Notes: generated from the letters alone by a model not told the origin. Counted from the first letter of the stretch, positions 1 to 10,182 are shown. The stretch is DNA of 64,000 nt from Neocallimastix lanati (nom. inval.) (GCA_016946835.1 JACVTC010000037.1:388501-452500), one strand, 5' to 3'. Made by a program: numbers and translations.

Positions 1-778
1 TTTTTTTTTTTAATTGAAAAAAAATAATACATTTTAAGATAAAAATACTTCCCTTGATAATTAAAATAAAATAATAATAATAAAAAAAAAAAAAAAAGAA
101 AAGAAACATTGAAAAGAACTTTTATATAAAAATTTTAAATTAATAGTTAATATAAAAGTTTTAATATTTTTTTTAGTAATAATAATTAGAATATGCATAA
201 AAAATAGCTTAGAAATAAAAATAACCCAATAAACCTTCAACATAGCAACAATTAAGAATAATAATAATAAAAAAAAATTTAATGAAAAGAATAAATTTAA
301 AAAAAAAATAAAATAAAAAAAAAAATATTAATTAGAAATATATAAAATTAATATTATTTAAACCCCCCAAAAAACATATATATAAATATTATTTTTTAAA
401 AAAAATATATATTATTATTTATTACAAAAATTATAAAAAAAAATATTTAATATCAATATTTTTATTTAACCTTTTTTTTTATTATAATAAAAAAATAATT
501 TAAGAAAGAAAGAAAAAAGATAATAAAATAATAATATATATATATATATAATATTAAAAATAAAATATTAATTATAATTAAACGTTTTAAATTTAATATT
601 ATATATATATAAATAATTTATATTTAAAAAGAATATTTTTACTATTTCTTATCAGAGAAAAAAAGAAAATTAAAAAAGAAAAAAAAAAAGTGAATTTTTT
701 TTAAAATTAATTTAAGATAATAATAATAATTAAATAAAAAATATATTTATATAATTTTTTTTTTTTTTTTGAAATATT
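1..778. other. AT-rich intergenic, upstream of HSF-type gene
   Basis: This stretch is almost pure A/T with homopolymer runs and short TA repeats (for example 537-551). I see no gene. A T-run at about 757-770 lies just before the ATG at 779. The promoter of the HSF-type gene must lie here, but no motif stands out from the base composition. Confidence 0.6.
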
Positions 779-2527
779 ATGTCATCTGTATATCAACTTC
801 CTTCCCCACCAACTCAAGTTAGTCAATTACCAAATAACGGAATGGCTAAGCCAGCAAATAGTCAAATTTCTACTCCAAAGGAAAAAATGGTTTCTAATAT
901 AAAAACTACTACTTCTACGGTAACTACTAATGGTCAACCAGTTCAAGTGAACTCTAAAACTGCTGTTAGTGGTGGTGCCTCACAAAAGGTAGTCACTAAG
1001 AGAAAGAGTGGTTACCTATATAATCCTTTAAAAATTGATACCTCTGTTGTCAGTAAAAGTACTCCAGTATCTCCAACTTCACAATCCTCCTCTCCACAAC
1101 CTCTTTCTGCCTCATCTACTCAATCTCCTCGTCCAAAATCTTCTTCAAATAACACCTTTGTTCATAAACTTTATCAAATGTTATCGGATCCAAAACAATC
1201 TAATTTCATAAAATGGAATGATACTGGTTTATCTTTCACTATTAGAAATGTACAAGGTTTTTCTCATAATGTTTTACCTCTTCATTTCCGTCATAATAAT
1301 TTCTCTAGTTTTGTACGTCAATTAAATATGTACGGTTTCCATAAGGTAAATAAGTCTACCCCAAGTACTAAAGGTAGTGACAATCAAGTTTGGGAATTCT
1401 TCCATCCAAAATTTATTAGAGATAAGCCTCATCTTATTGAAGAAATTAAGAGAAAACAAATTGAAAATGAAAATTGGCGTTCTAACGCTATCTTACAAGA
1501 CCAAGGTAGAATGAACTTTGCTCGTCATAATTCTTTCTATGGAAAAAATGGTACTTTAGCTACTAAGCGTTCCTCTTCAACTTTAGTTACCACTTCTAGT
1601 ACTCTTAGTAATGCTGTAACTGTTCCCCCTACCATTCCTTCTCAAAATTCACAAATAGTTAGTGCTCCAGAAGTTACCGGTCCAAGTCAACCTGTATTTA
1701 TACAATCTTCTGAAGGTATACCAGCTAATACTATGGCTACCGTCAGTGTAACTTCTAGTGGTGAAACTGTCCTCATTGATCCAGGTATGTCCATGGTTCA
1801 ATCTGTTCCAGTTGGTGCCCCTGGTCCATATGGTGTCATTCAAGTACCATCTCAAAATATTTCCTACAGTGGTAATGATGTCACTGCTGCTACCTCTGCC
1901 ACTAGTACCCCAATTCCACAAGCGATCACTATGGGTAATATGATGCAACAAAATCCACATGCTATGGTAGATCCAAACCATGTCGTTATGAATGGTCCTA
2001 ATGTTCATCCAGAAGTTCCACAACCAGTTGCCTCTCAACCTGCTCCATTAGAAGGTGATGTCTACTACAATATTCACCTTTTACAAATGCAAAATCAAGA
2101 TATAAGTCAACGATTAAATGATTTACAAATGAACGTTAATAACCTTATGAATACTTATTCTAGAAGAATGGATATGCAACAAAGTATTATTCAACAACTT
2201 ATGAATTCTGCTCAACAACAACAAATGGGTAATGTGACTACAGTTTGTTCTGTTGATCAAGGTCAAGCTGTCGTTGCTAATAATAATAATCCAGTCATGA
2301 CTCAAGGTGGTATGGTTACTCCATCTCCAATTGCTCATCATCAAATGATGGTTCAACAAAATGGTTACCCTCAACAACAACAACAACAACAACCAACAGC
2401 TTCACCAGAACAAAAAATTATAAACCAAAATCAATCTATGAATGGTACTCCATTAATAAATCAAGAAAATATTGATTCATATCCAATAAATGGTGTTGGT
2501 TATCCAGCTCAAGCCATTTACTATTAA
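779..2527 (+). CDS. HSF-type DNA-binding transcription factor
   Basis: This 582-aa single-exon protein is probably a nuclear transcription factor. Residues about 126-227 form an HSF-type winged-helix domain, with the recognition-helix signature FSSFVRQLNMYGFHKV at 175-190 and the block VWEFFHPKFIRD near 204-215. Ser/Thr/Pro-rich low-complexity sequence precedes it and a long Gln/Asn/Pro-rich region follows. A predicted coiled coil lies at about 428-480 (heptad-like, LLQMQNQDISQRLNDLQ...), then short Gln runs. In classical heat-shock factors the trimerisation coiled coil directly follows the DNA-binding domain; here about 200 residues separate them, which resembles Sfl1/Mga1-type fungal HSF relatives. 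No response-regulator receiver domain is seen, so it is not a Skn7. The start is the first ATG, after a T-rich leader. Class is certain from the domain; target genes and subfamily are not. Confidence 0.9.
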   Translation: MSSVYQLPSPPTQVSQLPNNGMAKPANSQISTPKEKMVSNIKTTTSTVTTNGQPVQVNSKTAVSGGASQKVVTKRKSGYLYNPLKIDTSVVSKSTPVSPTSQSSSPQPLSASSTQSPRPKSSSNNTFVHKLYQMLSDPKQSNFIKWNDTGLSFTIRNVQGFSHNVLPLHFRHNNFSSFVRQLNMYGFHKVNKSTPSTKGSDNQVWEFFHPKFIRDKPHLIEEIKRKQIENENWRSNAILQDQGRMNFARHNSFYGKNGTLATKRSSSTLVTTSSTLSNAVTVPPTIPSQNSQIVSAPEVTGPSQPVFIQSSEGIPANTMATVSVTSSGETVLIDPGMSMVQSVPVGAPGPYGVIQVPSQNISYSGNDVTAATSATSTPIPQAITMGNMMQQNPHAMVDPNHVVMNGPNVHPEVPQPVASQPAPLEGDVYYNIHLLQMQNQDISQRLNDLQMNVNNLMNTYSRRMDMQQSIIQQLMNSAQQQQMGNVTTVCSVDQGQAVVANNNNPVMTQGGMVTPSPIAHHQMMVQQNGYPQQQQQQQPTASPEQKIINQNQSMNGTPLINQENIDSYPINGVGYPAQAIYY

Positions 2528-4499
2528 ACAAAATAAAATTATAATAACATATATATATAAAAAAAATTTTTTTTTTATTGAAAAATACCTATCTTATCCC
2601 TTTAATAATATAACCCACCATCATCATTATCATCATTAATATAAATAAATTATTTTGGTTTTATAATTTTTAAATATATATATATTTTTTTAAACAACAA
2701 CTAAAAAAATTATATTATAATAATATTGTATTAATTTATTCTTATCAATCCTTATCTTATTTAAATTAAATATATGATATCACTTTAAAAAAAAATATAT
2801 TAATTATTATAATTATTTCTTATACAGTTATTAATAAGAAATCATCAACAATTTTTTTTTATTATTACATAAAACAATTATAGAATTATATATTATAAAA
2901 AAAAAAGGAAAAATGAAATGGAATAGAAAAATTAATATACTATTTGAGGCATAGTAAACAATTATACTATTCTAATAATTTTTTTCTTTAAAAAAAAAAA
3001 AAAAAAAAGAGTTTTTTTTTTTTATTATAAAATAATTTTAAATATATTATAAAGTTTTTTTTTTATTTTTATTTTTATCCATTCCGATGAAGATTAGAGA
3101 AAAAAAAAAAAAAGAAGAAAATGATAGATAATAGAACGTAGAACAAACATATTTATGCAGAAACAGGAAAAATTTTGATATTTTTAAAACAGATTTAGCA
3201 AAAAGAAAAAAAAAAATTATAATTAGAAAATACAGGTGTAAAGAAGTTTTTTTTATTAAGAAAAGAAAGTGAAGATAAAAAAAAAAAAAAAAATAGAAAA
3301 GAATAATGACAAATCATAATTTATTATAAAAGGTTAATATTTATTTATAATTTATTTAATAATAATATAGCAAATATATCATAATTAATAGAATGAAATT
3401 TATTTTATTTAAAAAAAAAAAAAAAAAAAAAAGACTATCGGTAATTTATTTTAATAATTAAAAAAAAAAAAAAATAAGAATTTAATTTAATTTAATATAA
3501 ATGTATATATATACCAAATAGTAGATTTAGAGTAGCATTTATAAATAGTTTTTTGTATATATCACAATTAACGATATTCTAAATTTACTTAAAGTAAATA
3601 ACATATATACATATCTATCACAAAATAATAAATTTTTTTAATTAAATTTTATAATAATTTATTAAATTGAAATTAATAATGATTATAATAATAAAAATAA
3701 AAAAATAAATAAAAAAAAAAAATAAAAAAAATAAAAAAAAAAAAAAAGAGAAAAAGAAAAAAAAAAAAGTAAAGTTTTAGAAAAAATAAAATATAATATA
3801 TATATAAATAAATAAAAGAAAAAATAATAATAAAAAAAAATAAATATAATAATCATTAATGTAAAGTTTTAATTAAAATATTTATATATATTGTATTATT
3901 TTTTTTTCTCTTCTTACTTTTTTTTTTTTTTTTTTTTTTCCCCTTTTTTGTTTGAGATCTTTATAAGTAAAAGAAAATTAATCTATCATTGAATTTTTTT
4001 TTTTTTTTTTTTTTTGTAAAAAAAAAAAAAAAAGTAGAAAAAAAAAAAAAAAAAAAAAAAAAAACTAAATAAAATTTAAAATATATTATATACATATATC
4101 AATATTAATTTTAATATTTTTGATAAATATTAAGAATATTGATATTTTGAAGTAGAATAAAATAAAAAAATAAATATAAATAAAAATAAAATAATTAAAA
4201 TAAAATAAAATATAATATAAAAAAAAAAAAATAATATCATAATGAAAATGAAATAAATAAAATAAATATTATTAATTTAATATTAAATATTACTAATTTA
4301 ATAAATGGATAATAAATCTACCAGAACAGAAAAAGAAAAAGAAAAAGAAAATAATATATATTTTAAAGAAATATTTTTAATGTTTATTAAAATATATATT
4401 TAATATTTTATATATAGATAATAATAAAAAAAATTTTAAAAGACAATTTTTATTAAATAAAGAAAAAATTTTTGAAAAAAAAAAAAAATATATATATAT
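2528..4499. other. AT-rich intergenic between HSF-type gene and copia element
   Basis: No gene is seen on either strand. The stretch contains poly(A) and poly(T) runs (2991-3008, 3411-3432, 3911-3939, 3991-4015, 4044-4064) and ends in a TA run at about 4489-4504, the insertion target of the retrotransposon. The 3' UTR of the HSF-type gene must start here. Confidence 0.6.
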
Positions 4500-4504
4500 A
4501 TATA

Positions 4505-4688
4505 TGTGAAATGAGATAAATATCAAATATAAGAATTAATATTTAATATATTTAACCAATAGAATTAATTATCTAAATGTATAAAATAAGCATTATGTAT
4601 TTTTTAATTTTTATTTTACTTAACACTTTTATAAATAAATAAATACGAAAATATAATATGAATTGTTAATCTTTCATCTGAGTTAATA
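4505..4688 (+). repeat. 5' LTR of copia copy 1
   Basis: 184 bp beginning TGTGAAATGAG and ending GAGTTAATA; it matches 10192-10375 by eye along its whole length. The ends are TG...TA rather than the usual TG...CA. The boundaries are fixed by where the two LTRs of each copy stop matching: 4689 is G and 10376 is A. It holds a TATAAATAAATAAATA stretch that could serve as TATA box or poly(A) signal. Confidence 0.95.
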
Positions 4689-4721
4689 GATTAAGAGTCT
4701 CAATCTCCTCAGATTGAGCTA
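4689..4721 (+). promoter_or_regulatory. primer-binding site resembling the complement of a tRNA-Lys(CUU) 5' half
   Basis: The sequence directly after the 5' LTR is the reverse complement of a tRNA anticodon arm: its complement ends TGAGACTCTTAATC, the anticodon stem-loop of eukaryotic tRNA-Lys with anticodon CUU. Extended to 33 nt, it aligns without gaps to the D arm through anticodon arm of tRNA-Lys(CUU), about 27 of 33 positions matching the vertebrate sequence as I remember it. This suggests priming by a tRNA cut in the anticodon arm, as known for Drosophila copia with initiator tRNA-Met. The fungus's own tRNA-Lys is not in the window, so the pairing length is inferred. Confidence 0.7.
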
Positions 4722-5025
4722 TAACAAAAGATAAATATTTATATTTTTTTATTTTTTTTTTTTTTTTTGGATCATATAAACAATGATATTTTTTTTGTCA
4801 TAAATGTTCAAAAGTTTTACTCTTATATAAATCTTAAACATATAACTTAAACAAAAACTATAACTCAACCTAATGTGTTCAAAATAAGAAATATATTTCA
4901 ATGATATTAATTTTTTTCAAGAAATCTTACAACATAATGTGATATTAAATTTAGATGAATTAAAAATTAAATAAACAAATACAAATATCATTTATAATAA
5001 AATATAAATAAAAATAATAGCAAAA

Positions 5026-5221
5026 ATATTTTGAGCTGAGTAAAGTCAGCAAAATGAACAAAAATACTTTGAGCTGAGTAAAGTCAGCCAAATGGTTAAA
5101 ATATTTTGAGCTGAGTAAAGTCAGCCAAATGGTTAAAAATACTCTGAGCTGAATAAAGTCAGCCAAATGAATAATAATATTTTGAGCTGAGTAAAGTCAG
5201 CCAAATAATCTGAGCTGATTA
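5026..5221 (+). repeat. tandem hairpin repeats in the leader of copia copy 1
   Basis: Five full units of about 38 bp plus a partial sixth share the core GAGCTGAGTAAAGTCAGC. The cores start at 5033, 5071, 5108, 5146, 5184 and (partial) 5212. Each core contains the inverted pair GCTGA/TCAGC around a 6-nt loop, so the RNA leader could form a row of small hairpins. The array lies between the primer-binding site and gag, where packaging or translation signals are often found. The role is unknown. Confidence 0.9.
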
Positions 5222-5691
5222 CATAAATATAAATATAAAAAAAATAATAAAAAATAAAAATAAGAATAAAAAAAAAATTTTTTTTATCAAAGAAATCATT
5301 CAATCAAATGAATAACAAAATATAATCATCCTATTTGACAAAACTAAAGATCAAAATAAAATTTCAATGAATCAAAAATAAACAATTTAAACAATGAAAA
5401 TAATATAAATAACCAATCGCAAAAATCAACATTTAATAATCAGATGATATCTTTAACTAAAATATACCCAATAAAGCAGGACAAAATCAGTATTCGGCAT
5501 ATTAAAATAATATAAACAATTCAATATAAACCCCCAATCATAAACCATTCTTTAATCAAAATTTAAATTAAAAATATAAATATAAATAGAACAAATAATA
5601 AAATAAAAGAATTATTCTATAACAATATTAAATTTATATTACGAAATACAACTAATCCCTTAAATAAAGCAGTATTAACAATCAAAATAAT

Positions 5692-6255
5692 ATGACAAGA
5701 CAAGGAAATATTAATCAACCTATTGTGATTAACGATCCCCAAACAAAGGGTATCACTTTCAGTTACTCTGAAAATTTCAATAGAGTAATTGATCTCACTC
5801 CAGAAAATTACAACAGCTGGAGAACTAGTATCCTTTACTTATTAATGATAAATAACCTTGAAGGATACGTTGTTTCTGAAAAGGTAAAGAAGATAAGAAA
5901 AAGGAATGTTAAAGATGACCTCAGTGATTACATGGAAGATAAGTTCGATAATAATTTAGTGTATGATAAAGACACCAACCTTCTAGACATTAAAAATGAT
6001 GTCATGGTAAAATGGATCATCATTAATAGTTTAGGAGAGGAAACTAGGAAAATAATCGAGGGACAAGGGAAAACAGCTTTCCAAACATGGAAAATCTTAG
6101 AACATTCCTTCACAAGAAGTCCAGAACGAAGAAAATTAGAAATACAAAATAAAATAAACAATCTAAAATACAATGAAGATCAAGACATAAATATCTTTAT
6201 GGCAAAACTACAAAATGCCATAGAAGAGCTTGAAAAATCTAGATCACGATATTAG
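5692..6255 (+). CDS. Gag N-terminal part, copia copy 1 (UBN2-type)
   Basis: This 187-aa ORF starts at the first good ATG after the leader (AATATGACAAGA). It contains the N-terminal part of a copia Gag/UBN2-type domain: a YNSWRTSILYLL segment near residues 40-51 and a helical part with TAFQTWKILEHSFTRS near 127-142. The ORF stops at 6253-6255 inside the domain; the matching C-terminal half of the domain and the zinc knuckle continue in the +1 frame, which is open from 6224. So Gag is split, not merely separated from Pol. Copy 2 has the same stop. Possible readings are programmed +1 frameshifting or a mutation inherited by both copies. Product role: capsid-like particle formation in the cytoplasm. 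Confidence 0.85.
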   Translation: MTRQGNINQPIVINDPQTKGITFSYSENFNRVIDLTPENYNSWRTSILYLLMINNLEGYVVSEKVKKIRKRNVKDDLSDYMEDKFDNNLVYDKDTNLLDIKNDVMVKWIIINSLGEETRKIIEGQGKTAFQTWKILEHSFTRSPERRKLEIQNKINNLKYNEDQDINIFMAKLQNAIEELEKSRSRY

Positions 6256-9200
6256 TGATAATATAAAAGCTGGAATACTCAACAGATCTCTACCCGAAAA
6301 CCTAAGATTTATAAACGTTTTCCAATATAAAGATGATTGGAATAAACTATGTTCCTACATTAAAAATGTCATTCCTGACATTATATTCTCGAACATGAAG
6401 GAATCAATAAAACAAGAAGGATCCGATAAACAGATATTCCATATTGAACAGAAAACTAGATTTCGTACTAATAGCAAAAAACACAATGTCAAAAGAAAAT
6501 CAAATAACGGAAAATGTCATACCTGTGGAAAATTCGGTCACTTTTCAAGGGACTGTTGGCACAATAACAAACTTAAGAACAAGCATAAAAATTACTTTAA
6601 ATTCAAAAAACAACACTATAAAAATACCAGAAATAACCAGTTTAAAAACAAAACATTTAGAAATACAAATAAACAAATAAACTATGTTAGTTCAAATGAT
6701 AAAAACCATAATTCTGGTATTTTTTCAGAAGATTACAATTTAGAAAATGACGTTTTATTAAACTGTATCACAACTAAAATACAAAATGATTCGAAAACAA
6801 AACTTGAACAAAACAATAAAATTTCGTCTTGGATTTTAGATTCTGGAGCTTCATTACATATCACTAATTCCATCAGTTCCCTCAAAAATTTAAAGTATTG
6901 CAATGAAAATATTGTACTCCCAAATGGTAACATAGTCACATCACATAAATGTGGTGATTTCATTGGATATTTAAATAATAATAAAGTTGTATTAAGAAAC
7001 GTCCATTTTGTACCACACATAACTAAAAATATAATTTCAGTTACTAAACTCATCCAACAATATTATAAGGTCATTTTCTTTAATAACAAAAATCATTTAT
7101 GTGCAACCATCTATGATCAATATGGAAGCAGAATAATTAATCTATTTTCAAACGAACAAAATACTTTCATTATTTGGTTATCAACCAATCCCATAATTTA
7201 TAATAAACCAATTAATACACCTATACATCTATTTCACTTATCAAGACTATCTATCCCCGATAAAATAAAATTATGGCATAGGAGATTAGGGCATTTTTAT
7301 ATTAATCCCATCAAAAACAAATTATTAAAAATTGATATTAAATCAAAATGTCCTATTTGTTCTAATTCAAAATTAAAAAATTTTCCATATAAAAGATCTA
7401 TAAATAAATCTAAATCCATTTTCGAATTAATCCACATGGACCTTGTTGGGCCAGTCAATGAATCAATTCATGGAAGTAAGTATTTCCTCTCAATTCTAGA
7501 TGATTTTTCACGTTATGGATGGGTCCTCTTTCTCGACAACAAAAGTGAAACGTTCGATAAATTTCACTCTTGGTATAAAGAAATCAATAATATTTTCAAT
7601 AAATCTATATCTTTTATTCGTACCGATAATGGAACGGAATTCAACAATAGAAAATTCAAAACATTCTGTACCAATAATGGGATTGTTCAACAATTTACTA
7701 TCCCATATTCTCCCCAACAAAATGGTCGTGCGGAACGCTTTAATGGTATCCTTATAAATTCTGCTAAAGCCTTATTAAATGAGGCTCAATTAAGTCACGA
7801 ATTCTGGGAATATGCTGTTGATACAGCTAACTATATACATAATAGAATACCACACTCTGGTATCCATAACAAAATACCTTACGAAATTTTATTTAAATCA
7901 AAAGTTGATTATTCTCACTTTAAGGTTTTTGGATGTCGCGTATTTTTCCACGTTCCAAAATCTTTTCGAAATAAATTTGACAATAATGCTTTACCAGGCA
8001 TTTTCCTGGGTTATCATCCGTATTCTTCAGCTTATAAAATTCTTAATTTGTCTTCTAATAAAATTATTCTTTCCCGCTCTGTTGAATTTTTTGAAAATAA
8101 CCCTGGCAATTCTAAAATCACTTCTTCCATCCCCAAGGATTTCTACTATTTTATTCCCAATTCCGAAATCAGGGGGAGCGATTTACTCAGTAATAATGAT
8201 TCCAAAAGATTCAACCATTATAACTTTTTTAACAATAACAATAACAATAACAATAACAATAACAATAACAATAACAATAACAATAACAATAACAATAACA
8301 ATAACAATAACAATAACAATAACAATAACAATAACAATAACAATAACAATAACAATAACAATAACAATAACAATAACAATAACAATAACAATAACAATAA
8401 CAATAACAATAACAATAACAATAACAATAATAATAATAATAACAATAACAATAACAATAATAATAACAATAACAATAACAATAACAATACAAATAACGAA
8501 GTAATAAATGCAATATACAACAATTCAATAAATGACAAAAGACCAAAACTAACAAATCACAAATCATCTACACCAAAAACTCACAATAATACAAACTTAA
8601 AAGAACCAAAAGATTTTTATGACATATTCAATCTACCAGATAAGGATGAATGGTTGGATGCCGTTAACAAAGAACTAGAAAATATGGAACAACTTAACGT
8701 GTTCAAACCAATAAAATCCATTCCAAAGGGAGTAAACATAGTTTCCTGTAAATGGGTTTTCAAATATAAGCGGGATTTCAACGGAAATATCCTTGTACGC
8801 AAAGCACGTTTAGTCGCAAGGGGATTCACACAAAAGTTTGGTATAGACTACTTACTTACCTTCTCGCCTACTTTAAAACATGATTCACTGCGAATAATTA
8901 TAGCAATCGCAGTACAGAAAAACTTTAAAATTTTTCAATTAGACATTAATGCAGCATACCTAAATGCCGACTTGAGCGAAGACATTTATATGAGGCCACC
9001 TCAAGGTCACCCATTATACAACAAAGTTTATTTTAAATTAAACAAAGCCTTATATGGTTTAAAGCAAGCCGGCAGGGAATGGAACGAAAAATTGGACTCT
9101 ACACTATTAGAAATGAAATTTAGAAGATTGAATAGTGAACCTTGTATCTATGTGAAGGAAAATAAATTGAAGGAAATAATATGTATTCTTACGGTATATG

Positions 9201-10126
9201 TTGATGATATACTTTTAATAGGCAAGGAAAATGTAATAATAAATATTAAGGAACAAATTAAAATGAATTATAACATTAAATATATAGGTGAAGTAGATTT
9301 CGTCATTGGGATAAAATTTGAAAGACAAAGTGATGGTTATATTATACATCAAAGAGGATATCTTAGAGAATTACTAAATAAGTTTAGACTGACTAATTGC
9401 GCACCTGTAAGAAATATGAAGCCATTGGAAAATAAGGAATTAAGAAACAAAAAATTTAATGAAACCTTTTACAGAAGTGCCATTGGGAACCTCCTATACC
9501 TTGCAATTTGTACAAGACCAGACATATTATTTTCAGTAAATCAAGCAGCAAGAAAAAGCAAAAATCCTACTATGGAGGACTGGATTAACGTAGAAAAGAT
9601 TTTCAAATACCTAAAGGGTACTGAAAATTATGGAATTAAATTCTCAAAGAATAGCTCATTAAAAATATTTGTGGACGCCGATTATGCTGGAGACATTGAT
9701 ACAAGAAAATCAACCTCCGGTTTTCTGATGATGATGGGAGATGCACCTACTAGCTGGTATTCCAAACTACAACATTGCGTTGCAACTTCAACGGCAGAAT
9801 CAGAATACTATAGCGTAAGCGAATGCGCTAAGCATAGTCTTTGGTATATGAACCTTTTAAATGAGCTAAATATCAATCTTAACTATGTAATAATAAATGT
9901 TGATAATAAGGCAACAATATATAATTGTCAGAATCATTCTATTAATGCGAAATCAAAACATATTGATATAAAATATCATCATATAAGAGATCTTGTTAAA
10001 AAGGATAAAATAAGATTAAAATACATAAAATCAGAGAATAATCTAGCCGATGGGTTCACTAAATATCTGAATAATTCATTAATGGATAAATTTAGAAATA
10101 CACTTCTCGAAAGAATTAAAGATTAA
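6230..10126 (+). CDS. Gag C-terminus plus Pol polyprotein, copia copy 1
   Basis: About 1298 codons in the +1 frame relative to gag; the frame opens at 6224 and there is no ATG at the overlap, so it is presumably reached by frameshifting. Numbering codons from 6230: the C-terminal half of the Gag domain; zinc knuckle CX2CX4HX4C with C96, C99, H104, C109; aspartic protease DSGA at 204-207; GAG-pre-integrase HHCC zinc-binding region (WHRRLGH...CPIC); integrase DDE core (HMDLVGP, RTDNGTEF, QQNGRAERFNG); an Asn tract of 86 codons (8231-8488); RVT_2 reverse transcriptase with QLDINAAYL and YVDD; RNase H with FVDADYAGD and STAESEYY. All catalytic motifs are intact. The protein is identical by eye to copy 2 except for the Asn-tract region. 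Confidence 0.92.
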   Translation: MKNLDHDISDNIKAGILNRSLPENLRFINVFQYKDDWNKLCSYIKNVIPDIIFSNMKESIKQEGSDKQIFHIEQKTRFRTNSKKHNVKRKSNNGKCHTCGKFGHFSRDCWHNNKLKNKHKNYFKFKKQHYKNTRNNQFKNKTFRNTNKQINYVSSNDKNHNSGIFSEDYNLENDVLLNCITTKIQNDSKTKLEQNNKISSWILDSGASLHITNSISSLKNLKYCNENIVLPNGNIVTSHKCGDFIGYLNNNKVVLRNVHFVPHITKNIISVTKLIQQYYKVIFFNNKNHLCATIYDQYGSRIINLFSNEQNTFIIWLSTNPIIYNKPINTPIHLFHLSRLSIPDKIKLWHRRLGHFYINPIKNKLLKIDIKSKCPICSNSKLKNFPYKRSINKSKSIFELIHMDLVGPVNESIHGSKYFLSILDDFSRYGWVLFLDNKSETFDKFHSWYKEINNIFNKSISFIRTDNGTEFNNRKFKTFCTNNGIVQQFTIPYSPQQNGRAERFNGILINSAKALLNEAQLSHEFWEYAVDTANYIHNRIPHSGIHNKIPYEILFKSKVDYSHFKVFGCRVFFHVPKSFRNKFDNNALPGIFLGYHPYSSAYKILNLSSNKIILSRSVEFFENNPGNSKITSSIPKDFYYFIPNSEIRGSDLLSNNDSKRFNHYNFFNNNNNNNNNNNNNNNNNNNNNNNNNNNNNNNNNNNNNNNNNNNNNNNNNNNNNNNNNNNNNNNNNNNNNNNNNNNNNNNNNNNNNNTNNEVINAIYNNSINDKRPKLTNHKSSTPKTHNNTNLKEPKDFYDIFNLPDKDEWLDAVNKELENMEQLNVFKPIKSIPKGVNIVSCKWVFKYKRDFNGNILVRKARLVARGFTQKFGIDYLLTFSPTLKHDSLRIIIAIAVQKNFKIFQLDINAAYLNADLSEDIYMRPPQGHPLYNKVYFKLNKALYGLKQAGREWNEKLDSTLLEMKFRRLNSEPCIYVKENKLKEIICILTVYVDDILLIGKENVIINIKEQIKMNYNIKYIGEVDFVIGIKFERQSDGYIIHQRGYLRELLNKFRLTNCAPVRNMKPLENKELRNKKFNETFYRSAIGNLLYLAICTRPDILFSVNQAARKSKNPTMEDWINVEKIFKYLKGTENYGIKFSKNSSLKIFVDADYAGDIDTRKSTSGFLMMMGDAPTSWYSKLQHCVATSTAESEYYSVSECAKHSLWYMNLLNELNINLNYVIINVDNKATIYNCQNHSINAKSKHIDIKYHHIRDLVKKDKIRLKYIKSENNLADGFTKYLNNSLMDKFRNTLLERIKD
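8231..8488 (+). repeat. in-frame (AACAAT)n hexanucleotide tract, 86 Asn codons
   Basis: 258 bp of AAC/AAT codons, mostly alternating, with short AAT runs near the 3' end. It lies in pol between integrase and reverse transcriptase and keeps the frame open. Copy 2 has 116 codons here. Growth by slippage in steps of codons is the likely cause. Confidence 0.97.
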
Positions 10127-10147
10127 AGGGTAATACATCAGAAAAGC

Positions 10148-10182
10148 AAATCTAATTTTTACTACATGTAGAAATTAGATTT
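10148..10182 (+). other. perfect inverted repeat before the polypurine tract
   Basis: AAATCTAATTT (10148-10158) and AAATTAGATTT (10172-10182) are exact reverse complements around a 13-nt loop. They end directly against the G-rich polypurine tract at 10183-10191. Copy 2 has the same hairpin (34593-34627). Confidence 0.9.

Noticed and set aside
4960-5166. Minus-strand frame of 68 codons with repeated LADFTQLKVF-like units
   Set aside because: It is a by-product of the noncoding tandem hairpin array in the copia leader, and the unit spacing is not a constant multiple of three.
5026-5221. Regular repeats with spacers that recall a CRISPR array
   Set aside because: The genome is eukaryotic, the spacers are near-identical, and the array sits in a retrotransposon leader.
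7508-7720. Minus-strand frames inside integrase and other parts of pol, kinase and esterase genes
   Set aside because: They are shadows of the coding strand with no domain or codon pattern of their own.
8218-8567. Long poly-Leu and Cys/Tyr open frames opposite the Asn tract of pol (and the same at 36237-36653)
   Set aside because: They are antisense or shifted readings of the hexanucleotide repeat inside a well-supported pol gene.
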